Positions 8,480-17,191 of a stretch of DNA of 37,843 bases are shown here, piece by piece. The notes beneath the pieces are model-generated. The model was not told the origin of the DNA, made no database searches, and was given only the letters and a program-made list of their open reading frames with translations. Each line of letters opens with the position of its first letter. The stretch's first letter is position 1. The translations under genes and the position numbers were made by a program. The DNA is from Oligoflexia bacterium (GTDB lineage Bacteria; Bdellovibrionota; UBA1018): the NCBI GenBank assembly GCA_903895855.1, contig CAITVN010000079.1, positions 1 through 37,843 of the forward strand. Reading direction: 5' to 3'.

Positions 8480-9496
8480 ATGCATTTAGGACCTTTCGAA
8501 CTTGATCATCCGTTTATCTTGGCGCCAATGGCGGGCATTACGAATAGCCCGTTTCGTCGGCTCATGAGGCGTTACCAAAGTGCGGCAGTCGTGTCTGAGT
8601 TGGTTTCAGCTACGGGTCTGCATTATGAGAGTTCGCGAACTAAAGACTTACTTAAGTTTGACGAAGAAGAGCGACCAGTCGGGCTTCAGATTTTTGGTGA
8701 AGACCCCGAACATTTGAATCAAGCTGCGAAGTATGTGCAATCGATCGGTGCTGATTTTGTTGACCTGAATATGGGATGCCCGGTACCAAAGGTCGTGAAG
8801 CGCGGTGCGGGGTCGGCCATGTGCCGTGATACTGTGGCGCTTCGAAAAATATTAGAAGGTCTGGTTCAGTCAGTGACGATTCCGGTGACGATCAAGATTC
8901 GCACGGGCTGGGATGACTCCTCTAAGAATGCACTCGATGTGATTCAAGTTGCTCATGACGCTGGTGTTCGTTGGGTCGCGATACACGGACGCACGAGAGC
9001 TCAGGGGTATTCAGGCCAAGCTGACTGGGATTTTATCGCTGAGTTGAAATCAAAGAGTCCCCTACCCATCATAGGCAACGGCGACATTCAAACGCCAGAG
9101 CAAGCGGTTGCGCGAGTAAGAGAGTCTCAGGTTGATGCCGTGATGATCGGTCGTGGAGCGCTGAGAAATCCTTTTATCTTTCGACAAGCGGCTGAATTGT
9201 TGAAGACGGGCTCGTATTCATTGCCCAGTCCTCAAGACTATCTCGATATCATACGAACTCAACGTGATCTGCTTGTTGATGAATACACTGATCGCGGCGC
9301 CCAGATTCACGCGAGAAAATTCTTGGCCTGGTTTTCAGCTGGGTTTCCGGGGTGTCACGAATTTCGTCGAAAAGTATTCACTCTCGAAGATGCCGGCGAG
9401 CTGTGGAAAGAAGCCGAAGATTTCTTTTTTCAAGGAGCCCTTAAAAGAGACACCCATTTTCTTGCCCAGCCTTTTCTCATGGGCGGCCACGGTTAG
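8480..9496 (+). CDS. dusB: tRNA-dihydrouridine synthase
   Basis: A 338-residue FMN-dependent enzyme that reduces uridines in the tRNA D-loop. TIM-barrel motifs in order: LAPMAGITNSPFRRL (FMN binding), QIFGEDPEHL, DLNMGCPVPKVVKRGAGSAM with the catalytic Cys, KIRTGWDDS, AIHGRTRAQGYSG, IIGNGDI and MIGRGALRNPFIF (phosphate binding). A C-terminal helical tRNA-binding domain follows. The family pattern fits DusB, though DusA/C-like specificity cannot be excluded. It follows pepP by 7 bases, and its last 4 bases overlap the convergent kinase gene. Confidence 0.92.
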   Translation: MHLGPFELDHPFILAPMAGITNSPFRRLMRRYQSAAVVSELVSATGLHYESSRTKDLLKFDEEERPVGLQIFGEDPEHLNQAAKYVQSIGADFVDLNMGCPVPKVVKRGAGSAMCRDTVALRKILEGLVQSVTIPVTIKIRTGWDDSSKNALDVIQVAHDAGVRWVAIHGRTRAQGYSGQADWDFIAELKSKSPLPIIGNGDIQTPEQAVARVRESQVDAVMIGRGALRNPFIFRQAAELLKTGSYSLPSPQDYLDIIRTQRDLLVDEYTDRGAQIHARKFLAWFSAGFPGCHEFRRKVFTLEDAGELWKEAEDFFFQGALKRDTHFLAQPFLMGGHG

Positions 9497-11361
9497 CGTT
9501 GCCCTTGTTTGATTGGCAATTCAAGAATAAAGCTCGTGTTGACGGATGCGCCTGGTTCGCTTGAGGCAGTCGTGAAATAGAACTTTCCGCCATGATCATG
9601 GGCTATGCGACGCGAGATACTGAGGCCGAGCCCAGTACCTAAGTTAACGCCTTTGGTGGTAAAGAAAGGTTGCATGAGCTTTTCGGCAAGCTCTTTCGAA
9701 ATTCCTTTTCCGCTATCGGTGACTGAAATGACTAAGTGAGAGTGATCTCTCACAGTGGCGTCGAGGCGAACCCATTTTTCATCAAGACTCATAACGGCGT
9801 CGAAGGCATTATTGAGCAAATTGACCAGTATTTGGCTAATTTGGGTCGCCCGACATTCGAGTGAGAAGCCGCTGGTGTCGGCTACAACTAAGGTAACTCC
9901 GTGACTCTTGAATCGTTCAGCACAGAGGTCGATGCTGTCGTTGACAATAGTGGCAAGTTCAGTTTTGACAAACGGATCGCCTTCGGCATTTCTTGAAAGT
10001 GATTTCAGGCCGCGAATGATTGCTGCAATACGGTTAGAGGTTGCCAGTAGGGTGTCGATGTCTTTTGGCCAGTTAGCGGGCAGATTAGGTGCCTCGCCAA
10101 TCTGCCTTTTGAGTCGACCGACTAGCCCAATGATGATCGAAAGCGGGTTATTGATTTCATGAGAAATCGAAGATGCCATTTCACCCAGGCTTGAAAGTTT
10201 CGCTGAGTGAATCAATTGGGCTCTAGCTACGTCGAGTTCGGCAACCTTTTCATCGACCATCTCTTGAAGCTGGGTTTGGTATTCGAGTAATCTCATTTCT
10301 TGGGTTTCAATTTTCAAAAAACTATTTTGAATGTCAGAGGCCATTTTGTTGAAACTTCGGCCTAATACTCTAATTTCATTTTCGGTGTTACTGGTGAATC
10401 TCGCTGTAAGGTCTCCTTCGCCAAACCGCGAGACGGTTTGAGTCAGATGGCTCAGAGGCTTAAGGGCGCGATAGATAAAAATCCAGGTGATCAATGCCGT
10501 GACGGCCAGTGACCCCAGAAAGATGAAAATGCCAACAATCAAAATTTGTCTCGCTTCGGCGAAGACTTCACTGCTTTTCTGTAGTGTGATGAGGCGCCAA
10601 TGGTTCGGAAAAATTTGCGAATGGGCGAACCATTTTTCTGTTGCTCCGGTGGTGGTCAGCATGCCCGAATCGTCTGCTAAAAATTCGACAAAACCTTTCT
10701 CAGTTGGAATGAATGCCTTAAGCGAAACTTCGCTCGGTGAAATGCCGGGCTGGCCGCTCACTTTTCTGGTTGGCTGAATGATCATTTTTCCGTCGGCGTC
10801 GACCACATAGCTAAACCCCGTATTGCCAAAGTGGGTGTCACCCAACGTTTTTGCCAGCGAGGTCAATTCGGCCGCAAAGGCTACCGCGCCGAGTACCTTG
10901 CCATTAGGGTCACGAATGGACGCCGCAAGCGCAATGGCTGGGCGGCCATGGGTTTTTGAAGTGACCACTTGCGATGTGATTGGGCCCCCGTCAAGAGGGG
11001 TTTTGATGTATTGACGATCGGCATAACTTTTTGGTGGTGCTTCGTCGCTTCGGGCGACGTTCATTCCGGTGAGATCGACCGTGTGAAGGAGGTAGATATC
11101 TTTGTAGATTTTTGTCGTGTTCTTGAGGTGAACCTTTTGCTTCGCCGGGTCCATGCTGACGATGGCCGGATCAGTGGCGAGGTCTTCGAGAAGGTGGTTC
11201 GACTGTTCGAGCCAGTCGTGAACATTGTCTTCGACTAGCTTTCCCCAGAGGCCCATTCGTTCTTCTGCGTCTTTTCTTAAAAATCGTTCAGAAAAATAGG
11301 TTGAACTAAGAATTCCCAGAGTCGACGAAAGAGTGAGAATCGCCAGGGTCATTGCGGTCAA
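9493..11361 (-). CDS. Membrane sensor histidine kinase with periplasmic Cache domain
   Basis: A 622-residue kinase. TM1 is residues ~4-24; residues 30-270 are a periplasmic double-Cache-type sensor (KDIYLLHTVDLTGMNVARS, the small-ligand-binding layout); TM2 is ~273-296; HAMP ~297-350; a coiled coil runs ~350-385. The HisKA phosphoacceptor is H401 in SSISHEINNP, followed by the HATPase: NLLNNAFDAV (N box), DSGKGIS (G1) and GTGLGLSIS (G2). The start is TTG at 11361; the frame is open further upstream (residues like FKRTLEPTSLKTQ) without ATG, so the true N-terminus could be slightly longer. No receiver gene is adjacent, so it is an orphan. Ligand unknown. Confidence 0.88.
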   Translation of the reverse strand: MTAMTLAILTLSSTLGILSSTYFSERFLRKDAEERMGLWGKLVEDNVHDWLEQSNHLLEDLATDPAIVSMDPAKQKVHLKNTTKIYKDIYLLHTVDLTGMNVARSDEAPPKSYADRQYIKTPLDGGPITSQVVTSKTHGRPAIALAASIRDPNGKVLGAVAFAAELTSLAKTLGDTHFGNTGFSYVVDADGKMIIQPTRKVSGQPGISPSEVSLKAFIPTEKGFVEFLADDSGMLTTTGATEKWFAHSQIFPNHWRLITLQKSSEVFAEARQILIVGIFIFLGSLAVTALITWIFIYRALKPLSHLTQTVSRFGEGDLTARFTSNTENEIRVLGRSFNKMASDIQNSFLKIETQEMRLLEYQTQLQEMVDEKVAELDVARAQLIHSAKLSSLGEMASSISHEINNPLSIIIGLVGRLKRQIGEAPNLPANWPKDIDTLLATSNRIAAIIRGLKSLSRNAEGDPFVKTELATIVNDSIDLCAERFKSHGVTLVVADTSGFSLECRATQISQILVNLLNNAFDAVMSLDEKWVRLDATVRDHSHLVISVTDSGKGISKELAEKLMQPFFTTKGVNLGTGLGLSISRRIAHDHGGKFYFTTASSEPGASVNTSFILELPIKQGQR

Positions 11362-11487
11362 TTGAGTCTTTAAGCTAGTAGGTTCTAGAGTTCTTTTAAA
11401 AATACAGAGGTCCTCGGCAGAGTTTCGATACGGTAAGTTTTATGATATCAAAAATCTAAATAAAGACGACTTAAAAATGACCATGGG

Positions 11488-11507
11488 CCCCGGTTGTGAA
11501 ACCGGGG
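11488..11507 (-). terminator. GC-rich hairpin after the DUF1285 gene
   Basis: CCCCGGTT and AACCGGGG form an 8-bp stem with a 4-base loop, directly after the stop codon of the reverse-strand DUF1285 gene. A T-rich run (ATTTTTA) follows about 10 bases later on the reverse strand, so it is an imperfect intrinsic terminator, or a 3'-end stabilising hairpin. Confidence 0.5.
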
Positions 11508-11508
11508 T

Positions 11509-11994
11509 CTATTTGACAGAATCGTCAGAAATTTCGACAAAATTACCGATAATCTGGAGAAAATACTTCCCATTCTGTTCTGATACCTGGTTAAGAAGTT
11601 CGTAATAAGGCTGGGTCAAGAATTTAGCGATTAACCCTGATGGTAAATGGTAGGTCAGTCGAGAATTCTCATAACGTAGGCGCAAAGGTTCAAGTGTCAG
11701 CGATTCGTCGCTCTCAGTTTGACCCAATAGTCTCAGTGTGAACCCAGTGCTGGGGTCTCCTGTGATTGCCGATACAAAGGCGGGGGTGTCTTCAACGGTA
11801 ATTTCTCTTCGTTCTTGAGCCTGTTTTTGGCCAACTCGCAAATAGTAGTGGCCATCTTCGAGCACAATCGAGCGAAAAAATAAACGCACGGTTCGTTCGT
11901 GAGTAATCAATTCACCATTCGAGAGCCAGTCACCTTGCTTCGTGAGCGTGATGCTTTCATTTTCAACAAAGAGTGAAACGACCGCCGCACACAC
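11509..11994 (-). CDS. DUF1285-family protein
   Basis: A 161-residue protein matching the layout I know for DUF1285: an opening GDWLSNGELITHERTVRLF segment (the W...G.....R..V.LF pattern), a central EITVEDTPAFVSAI strand, and the C-terminal LPSGLIAKFLTQPYYELLNQV, equivalent to the D/SGL.A.L.RPVYYEL motif. It has no signal peptide and no recognised catalytic residues. The biochemical role of the family is not established to my knowledge. The only start in frame near the upstream gene is GTG at 11994, two bases after that gene's stop, implying an operon with the 88-residue gene. Confidence 0.75.
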   Translation of the reverse strand: MCAAVVSLFVENESITLTKQGDWLSNGELITHERTVRLFFRSIVLEDGHYYLRVGQKQAQERREITVEDTPAFVSAITGDPSTGFTLRLLGQTESDESLTLEPLRLRYENSRLTYHLPSGLIAKFLTQPYYELLNQVSEQNGKYFLQIIGNFVEISDDSVK

Positions 11995-11996
11995 GG

Positions 11997-12263
11997 TTAG
12001 TGCTCTCGGCTTTTCATTTCGGCTTGAACGGCTGTCTGGGCAGCGAGCAGGCCTGAAGCGAGGCCTTCTTCATAGTTAAAAATGGGGTCGTGGTCGAGTA
12101 GAGGGTAATCGTGCGGGTTCAGAATATCATCGCCCGTCAAGTGCGGCAGGCAAAGTCTTGCTCGATTCAAAACCTTTCGGTTTTGCATTTCAATCATTTT
12201 CATTAAAAGCTGATCAATTATTTCTACTGTTTTTGGGTCAAGTCTACTCATGAATTCTTTCAT
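11997..12263 (-). CDS. Conserved small hypothetical protein
   Basis: An 88-residue, probably cytoplasmic protein (MKEFMSRLDPKTVEIIDQLL...). An N-terminal amphipathic helix is followed by a segment rich in D, P and H (LTGDDILNPHDYPLLDHDP) and a C-terminal helix of ALAAQTAVQAE type. I do not recognise the family. The frame stays open upstream to 12431, but that part is antisense to the fumarase gene, so I place the start at 12263 (12251 is a second choice). It is divergent from fumarase and two bases upstream of the DUF1285 gene. Confidence 0.55.
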   Translation of the reverse strand: MKEFMSRLDPKTVEIIDQLLMKMIEMQNRKVLNRARLCLPHLTGDDILNPHDYPLLDHDPIFNYEEGLASGLLAAQTAVQAEMKSREH

Positions 12264-12321
12264 TGCACCGAAGTTTCGAGATTGTCTACTGAAGTCTTTT
12301 GGCGTTATGATCACCCACACT

Positions 12322-13218
12322 ATGAGTAACGCAAAAGCACAAAAACAGGTTTTTGAATCCTTGATTGAAATCATTAGAAAGACATCGACTGAACTTCCCG
12401 GTGATGTGATTCGCGCTGTTGAGAAAGGCAAATCAGCTGAAAGCCCGAACTCAAGTGCGGCCTATGCGATGAACATCATTTGTCAAAATATCGATTTGGC
12501 AAAGGTGAAGAGTCAGCCGCTTTGCCAAGACACCGGTACGGTCATTTTTTACGCTTATTACCCAAAAAAATGGGATTACTCGGTCGTGCATAAACTCATT
12601 GAAAAGGCCGTCTCAGCCGCGACGAAGAAAGGCTACCTTCGTCAAAATAGCGTGAATAGTTTAACGGGCAAAAATAGTGGCACTAACGTGGGGCCGGGCG
12701 CTCCTTACGTGCATTGTGAGGCCTGGGCCAAAGACGAATTTGAATTTAAAGTGATGCTCAAGGGTGGGGGCTGTGAAAACGTAGGGGCGCAATACAGTTT
12801 GCCCGATGGCCGAATTGGCGCGGGGCGCGACCTCAAAGGTGTGCGTAAATGCATTTTAGATGCTGTTTATCAGGCCCAAGGTAAAGGCTGCGGTCCTGGC
12901 ATTCTGGGTGTTTGTGTGGGCGGCGATCGCGCTTCGGGGTTTGTGCACTCGAAAGAACAATTTCTCAGAAAGCTCGATGACAAAAACAAAATAAAAGAGC
13001 TCGCCGAACTTGAAGAGCAAATGGTGAAAGAGGCTAATGAATTGGGCATTGGGCCGATGGGCTTTGGCGGAAAGACTACTCTCATGGGCTGTAAGATTGG
13101 CGCCCTCGATCGCGTGCCGGCCTCATTTTTTGTGAGTGTTTCTTACATGTGCTGGGCTTATCGACGCCAAGGGGCAAAACTCGACAAAGCCGGAAAAATT
13201 CAGAAATGGTTATATTAA
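12322..13218 (+). CDS. Fumarate hydratase class I, alpha subunit
   Basis: The alpha half of a two-subunit iron-sulfur hydro-lyase that interconverts fumarate and malate (TCA cycle). The three cluster cysteines are in SQPLCQDTGTVIFY, GGGCENVGAQYSLP and GILGVCVGGDRASG, and NSLTGKNSGTNVGPGAPYVH is the substrate-loop segment. Length (298 residues) fits the family. I chose ATG 12322 by comparison with family N-termini (MSNAKAQKQVFESLIEII); ATG 12307 also works, and neither has a clear SD. The beta gene follows after 18 bases. An L-tartrate dehydratase cannot be excluded, but fumarase fits the context better. Confidence 0.88.
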   Translation: MSNAKAQKQVFESLIEIIRKTSTELPGDVIRAVEKGKSAESPNSSAAYAMNIICQNIDLAKVKSQPLCQDTGTVIFYAYYPKKWDYSVVHKLIEKAVSAATKKGYLRQNSVNSLTGKNSGTNVGPGAPYVHCEAWAKDEFEFKVMLKGGGCENVGAQYSLPDGRIGAGRDLKGVRKCILDAVYQAQGKGCGPGILGVCVGGDRASGFVHSKEQFLRKLDDKNKIKELAELEEQMVKEANELGIGPMGFGGKTTLMGCKIGALDRVPASFFVSVSYMCWAYRRQGAKLDKAGKIQKWLY

Positions 13219-13236
13219 ATTAAGGAAATATAAAAA

Positions 13237-13821
13237 ATGATTCAACTCAATGCACCCTTTACTGAAGAAAAAGTTAGAAACCTCAAATTAGGTGATCAAG
13301 TCGAAATCACTGGTATTGTTTTTACCGGCCGCGATGCGGTTCACAAGTGGCTTTCAGAAGGTAATAATCCCCCCGTGAGTTTTGAGAATGGTATCATCTA
13401 TCACTGCGGCCCCGTTGTGATGCCTCAAGGGGCTGGAGCAAAAAAAGGCTGGAAGGTGACCGCCGCAGGCCCCACGACTTCGATTCGCGAAGAACCGTAC
13501 CAAGCGGGGGTGATTGAGCGGCTCAAAGTGCGAGCCGTGATCGGTAAGGGGGGGATGGGTGAGAAGACCCGGCTCGCGTGTCAGCAGTTCGGTTGCGTTT
13601 ATTTGCACGCGATTGGCGGGGCTGCTCAAGTGCTGGCCGAAAAGATTGTCAAGGTTCAGAACGTGTACATGCTCGAAAAATTCGGTAGTCCCGAGGCGAT
13701 TTGGCAGCTCGAAGTTTTGAGCTTTCCGGCCGTTGTCACCATCGACGCCCATGGTAATTCATTGCATCGAGAGATCGATTCTCTGTCCAAATCGAAGTTT
13801 GAAGAGCTCCTGAAACGCTAG
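13237..13821 (+). CDS. Fumarate hydratase class I, beta subunit
   Basis: A 194-residue beta half of the fumarase/tartrate dehydratase enzyme. Signatures: LGDQVEITGIVFTGRDAVHK, IYHCGPVVMP, AAGPTTSIRE, IGKGGMG and CVYLHAIGGAA, all conserved in the swivelling C-terminal domain of class I fumarases. It pairs with the alpha subunit just upstream, and both are needed for the active site. An SD-like AAGGAA precedes the ATG at 13237. murI starts 11 bases after the stop, so the genes likely form one transcript. Confidence 0.9.
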   Translation: MIQLNAPFTEEKVRNLKLGDQVEITGIVFTGRDAVHKWLSEGNNPPVSFENGIIYHCGPVVMPQGAGAKKGWKVTAAGPTTSIREEPYQAGVIERLKVRAVIGKGGMGEKTRLACQQFGCVYLHAIGGAAQVLAEKIVKVQNVYMLEKFGSPEAIWQLEVLSFPAVVTIDAHGNSLHREIDSLSKSKFEELLKR

Positions 13822-13832
13822 AGGGTACTTGA

Positions 13833-14711
13833 GTGAAATCGAGGCCACGGAGGCTACGAATTGGAGTTTTTGATTCGGGTCTCGGTGGAGTAACCGTACT
13901 TGAAGCGCTCAATCGAGAGTTGTCAGGAGTTGATTTTATCTATTACGGCGACACCGCCAATGTTCCTTATGGGGCAAAGTCGGCTAGGCAGATTCGCGAA
14001 CTCTCGAGAGTTTGTGCAAAGAAACTCTTAGAAAAAAAAGTCGACATCATAGTGGTCGCTTGCAACACGGCTTCAGCTCATGCACTGAAAGCAATTAAGA
14101 GAGTTTCTAAGAAAATTCCTGTTTTGGGTGTCATTGGGCCTGGTATTCAGTCGGTCATGGCACGACTCGACTCTCAAACGTTGAGTTCGGCCGAAGAGGT
14201 CACGCAGGTGGTGATTTTTGCTACCCATGCTACCGTCAAGTCTCAGGTTTATTCGAAGAGCCTCAAAGAAATTCTCGGTTCGCAGTTAACGGTGGCAGAA
14301 GTGGCGTGCCCTGTTTTGGTGCCGCTCATTGAGTCTGGGTGGGTGAATGATTCTATCGCTCAAGAAATAGTCAGAAAATACACTGAGCAAGTGAAAGAGG
14401 TCTTCTCTCAAGTGTCAGTCTCTCATTTGACTCGGCGTTTTGTGTTGCTTGGATGCACGCACTATCCTTGGTTAGAGAGACAATTTAGTGAAGCGATGCC
14501 GGGCTGGGAAATCATCAATTCAGCCGACTCAGTGGCAAGTACACTAAAAGTTTGGGTTTTGAGTCGAAACCAAGAGAGTTTGAGGCAGAATGGGGCCAAA
14601 ACCAATCGGGTCCAATGGATTTTCTCTGACCGTGAGGTGCTCCCAAAATCATACATCTTCAGTCGAATTCTAGTTGAATTAAAAGAATCAACTATTGCGC
14701 TTTTTGGCTGA
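13833..14711 (+). CDS. murI: Glutamate racemase
   Basis: A 292-residue cofactor-independent racemase producing D-glutamate for peptidoglycan. Motifs: GVFDSGLGGVTVLEAL, YYGDTANVPYG, VVACNTASAHAL with the first catalytic Cys, and VLLGCTHYPWL with the second catalytic Cys and the conserved His. The start is GTG 13833 (VKSRPRRLRIGVFDSG). The protein is slightly longer than typical (about 265-285 residues) because of an Arg-rich N-terminus and a C-terminal tail. It follows the fumarase beta gene by 11 bases. Confidence 0.93.
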   Translation: MKSRPRRLRIGVFDSGLGGVTVLEALNRELSGVDFIYYGDTANVPYGAKSARQIRELSRVCAKKLLEKKVDIIVVACNTASAHALKAIKRVSKKIPVLGVIGPGIQSVMARLDSQTLSSAEEVTQVVIFATHATVKSQVYSKSLKEILGSQLTVAEVACPVLVPLIESGWVNDSIAQEIVRKYTEQVKEVFSQVSVSHLTRRFVLLGCTHYPWLERQFSEAMPGWEIINSADSVASTLKVWVLSRNQESLRQNGAKTNRVQWIFSDREVLPKSYIFSRILVELKESTIALFG

Positions 14712-14798
14712 CTCAAACCATGAACCCCCCAATCTCATGAAGTGATGCGACCTGTCAATGTAGGCACACTCTTGCTACCCACGGTGACAGGGGGAAAT

Positions 14799-16322
14799 AT
14801 GGGGAATACTAAAAAACGAGTGCGTCTATCGATTTTGTCGGCGGCAACGGTGGTTGTTTTGTTAAACAATAGCAGTGTAGCAACTGCGTTCACTGGCAAA
14901 TTGAATTCAATCGGCTTTTACCCAGCTCCCTTAGACATCACCCGGGTCACCGAGCGTTCTCAGGTTGTCGAGGCGCGATTTGAGCAGGTGAAGCTGAACT
15001 GCATTGCTCTATTGGAGGCCAGATTTTCAAAGAAGTGGCCAACCACGGTCGTCAATTCGACATCATTGTTGCAAGGATTGGCGACGGGTTTTCACCTTGG
15101 AGTCAATTCGGGTGGGCTCAACGAGGTGGCTTCTACTTCGGGTGCGGGAAATAACATTAGCATCGACTTTCAACTCGAGCTTTTCCTAGATGGTGCTGCG
15201 AATGTTGAGACAACGGGCTGTCATGAAATTGTTCACGCTTATTTTCGGCGCTACATGAATTCGGCACGTTACAGTGATCTGCCAAAATGGGCGCGCGAGG
15301 GCATGGCGGTGTACTTGTCTGATCAAACTCAAGAAAAACTGCAGCAGTTTTTTTCTGCAAAATTAGAAAATTTCGTTGATTACTCGCGTGCTTTGAATGG
15401 CCTAGAAGGGCCACACACATTGAATGACTATCTCGAAGATGCTCTTGCATTTGAAAGTATGAATCAATTGGCGCCTGAAGGTGATGGGGCGCAAAAAGTT
15501 TTAGAAAAGGTTTTAGTCGGAGTGAGTATTGAGCAGGCAATCGAATCAACGCTTCACTTGTCTTTTGACGAGTTTAAAATAAAGGCCACTGAATATTCCC
15601 GGGCGCGTTTAGAGCTGGCAAAGAGCCAAGTGGGGGTTCGTTTTCTAGCAGCCGTTCAAGATCAAGTGTCGGGACTAGGCAGATGGTCAGACGCTAAGGC
15701 TAAGTACCTCGCCGAACTCAATACCCGTGGATTTTCACTCGATGAATCTGGTACCGTCTTCAAAGAAAAACAACCGGCAACCACTGATCAGTTGAGTTTC
15801 GCGGCGGCCTCAGCCCTGCGCAATCTTTCGACACTGATGGCCTTTACCGGCCAAAAATCTGAAAAAATGCAGGCCATTAAAATTGTTGAATTTTTACTCA
15901 GTGACTCAAGAACGGCGAGCTTTTTTGGTGGTGCGGCTTCGCTCATGAGGTACGAACTGGCAGGTCTCTACCGCGCTTTGGCGCAGTACAACGCGGCCCT
16001 TCACTCTTATTCGCGTGTTTATGGTGAATCAGTCGGGCAACCACAACTTCGAGCCGTTTCTGGTAAATGGATTGGTCAGAGCCTGATGGAACTCGGCCAA
16101 AACACCGCCGCTCTAGAGTGGTTATCGAGTGAGCGAATTCAAAACCGTGACGAAGAAACGAAGTTCTGGATCGTGGTGCTAGAATACCGTCTCGCCGAAA
16201 CTGCCGAAGACAAGGAATCTGCGATTGCCGAAGCAAAGCACGTGATCGACGAAGTCGCTGTTTCTTGGAAAAAAGACCTTTTTAAGGGTGAATTTACCCG
16301 GCTAACTGGAGTATTACTGTAG
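14799..16322 (+). CDS. Secreted HExxH metallopeptidase (gluzincin / MA-like) with TPR-like C-terminus
   Basis: A 507-residue exported protein. A strong SD (AGGGGGAAAT) precedes ATG 14799, making this a better start than the upstream ATG at 14742. Signal peptide: KKRVRLSILSAATVVVLLNN to SSVATA. The zinc site is in CHEIVHAYFRRYM (H142, E143, H146) with the third ligand E167 in WAREGMAVYLSD, the peptidase MA-like pattern. The second half consists of repeated helices (AALHSYSRVYGES, QSLMELGQNTAALEW) like TPR units. It sits 4 bases before def. Target unknown; a cell-wall or prey-protein substrate would be a guess. Confidence 0.72.
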   Translation: MGNTKKRVRLSILSAATVVVLLNNSSVATAFTGKLNSIGFYPAPLDITRVTERSQVVEARFEQVKLNCIALLEARFSKKWPTTVVNSTSLLQGLATGFHLGVNSGGLNEVASTSGAGNNISIDFQLELFLDGAANVETTGCHEIVHAYFRRYMNSARYSDLPKWAREGMAVYLSDQTQEKLQQFFSAKLENFVDYSRALNGLEGPHTLNDYLEDALAFESMNQLAPEGDGAQKVLEKVLVGVSIEQAIESTLHLSFDEFKIKATEYSRARLELAKSQVGVRFLAAVQDQVSGLGRWSDAKAKYLAELNTRGFSLDESGTVFKEKQPATTDQLSFAAASALRNLSTLMAFTGQKSEKMQAIKIVEFLLSDSRTASFFGGAASLMRYELAGLYRALAQYNAALHSYSRVYGESVGQPQLRAVSGKWIGQSLMELGQNTAALEWLSSERIQNRDEETKFWIVVLEYRLAETAEDKESAIAEAKHVIDEVAVSWKKDLFKGEFTRLTGVLL

Positions 16323-16326
16323 TCAT

Positions 16327-16899
16327 ATGGCAATCAGAAAAGTAGCGAGAATGGGGCATCCCGTTCTTCGAGAAAAAACGCGACAAATCACCGAGGCCGA
16401 AATGGGTTCACCTTGGCTAAATCGTCTCATTGAAGACATGCTGCATACTATGCACGAATACGGTGGAATCGGTATTGCAGCTCCTCAGGTGCATGAACCG
16501 CTGAAACTTGCACTGATCGAGTTTGATGAAGACTCTGATCGCTATCCTGATATGGGCGAGCAAGGGCTGATGGTCTTGATTAACCCGGTAGTCACCGCGT
16601 TGACCGAGCAGACGCAGGGCTTTTGGGAAGGGTGCTTGTCGATTCCGGAAATTCGCGGATTTGTTGAGCGCCCGAGTAAAATCAGAGTCGACTACACCGA
16701 TGAAAGTGGCGCTTCGCAGTCGATAGAGGCTGAGGGGTTCTTGGCAACGGTGTTTCAGCACGAGCTTGATCACCTAGATGGAACTCTCTTTCTGGATCGA
16801 GTGAAGACAGAACCCCAAAAAACACTCATCGCGTTTACCGACGAGTTTCAAAAATATGGCCCACCCGAGACACCTGATGCTGTCCCGGCTTCTATTTAG
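16327..16899 (+). CDS. def: Peptide deformylase
   Basis: A 190-residue metallo-enzyme removing the N-formyl group from nascent proteins. The three family motifs are present: GIGIAAPQV (motif 1), EGCLSIP with the metal-binding Cys (motif 2) and FQHELDHLDG with the two His ligands and catalytic Glu (motif 3). It follows the metallopeptidase gene by 4 bases. The last nine codons and the stop (from 16873) lie inside the 5' arm of palindrome copy 2, so the extreme C-terminus may be contributed by that element. This tail follows the family core and should not affect activity. Confidence 0.95.
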   Translation: MAIRKVARMGHPVLREKTRQITEAEMGSPWLNRLIEDMLHTMHEYGGIGIAAPQVHEPLKLALIEFDEDSDRYPDMGEQGLMVLINPVVTALTEQTQGFWEGCLSIPEIRGFVERPSKIRVDYTDESGASQSIEAEGFLATVFQHELDHLDGTLFLDRVKTEPQKTLIAFTDEFQKYGPPETPDAVPASI

Positions 16900-17181
16900 A
16901 TTTTTTACCAGGTACTCTGCAGATTTTTGACAAAGACGTCCTCGCCTTTGTATCCGTGTGTAGTTTTTGGAGTAGTCGGCCAAACTCGCTTTATTTTTGC
17001 GACTCTTGCGAGGCATGATGCCGACTGCAAGAAAACAGGATGTTTTGAGAGCAAAAATAAAGCGAGTTTGGCCGACTACTCCAAAAACTACACCCCGACA
17101 CTGCGGCTGCGGAAAGTCTTTTTACAAAAACCTGAAGAGTACCTGGTAAAAAATCTAAATAGAAGCAGGGACAACGTCAGG
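16873..17181 (+). repeat. Palindromic element family, copy 2 (~309 bp, nested long hairpin)
   Basis: Same orientation and architecture as copy 1. Ends: CCTGATG (16873-16879) and CGTCAGG (17175-17181). Outer stem: 16882-16937 with 17116-17172, about 52 of 56 positions paired. The conserved internal loop is GACGTCCTCGCC / GGCTGCGGAAAGTC. Inner stem: 16958-17000 with 17051-17093, 43 of 43 positions paired. The apical core (16994-17057) differs from copy 1 at about six positions, two of which keep or improve small internal pairings. The two stems share no obvious sequence with copy 1. The element fills the gap between convergent def and thioesterase, and its left arm covers the end of def. Confidence 0.9.
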
Positions 17182-17191
17182 AGCTCACGAG

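Noticed and set aside
12264..12431. N-terminal extension of the 88-residue gene
   Set aside because: Antisense to the fumarase alpha coding region with no SD; hydrophobic stretch there is a shadow of the fumarase frame.
16873..17181. Palindrome as an integron attC site or retron msr/msd
   Set aside because: No integrase core-site pairs (RYYYAAC / GTTRRRY) at the ends, no adjacent reverse transcriptase or integrase gene, and the layout is one nested hairpin rather than separate msr and msd.
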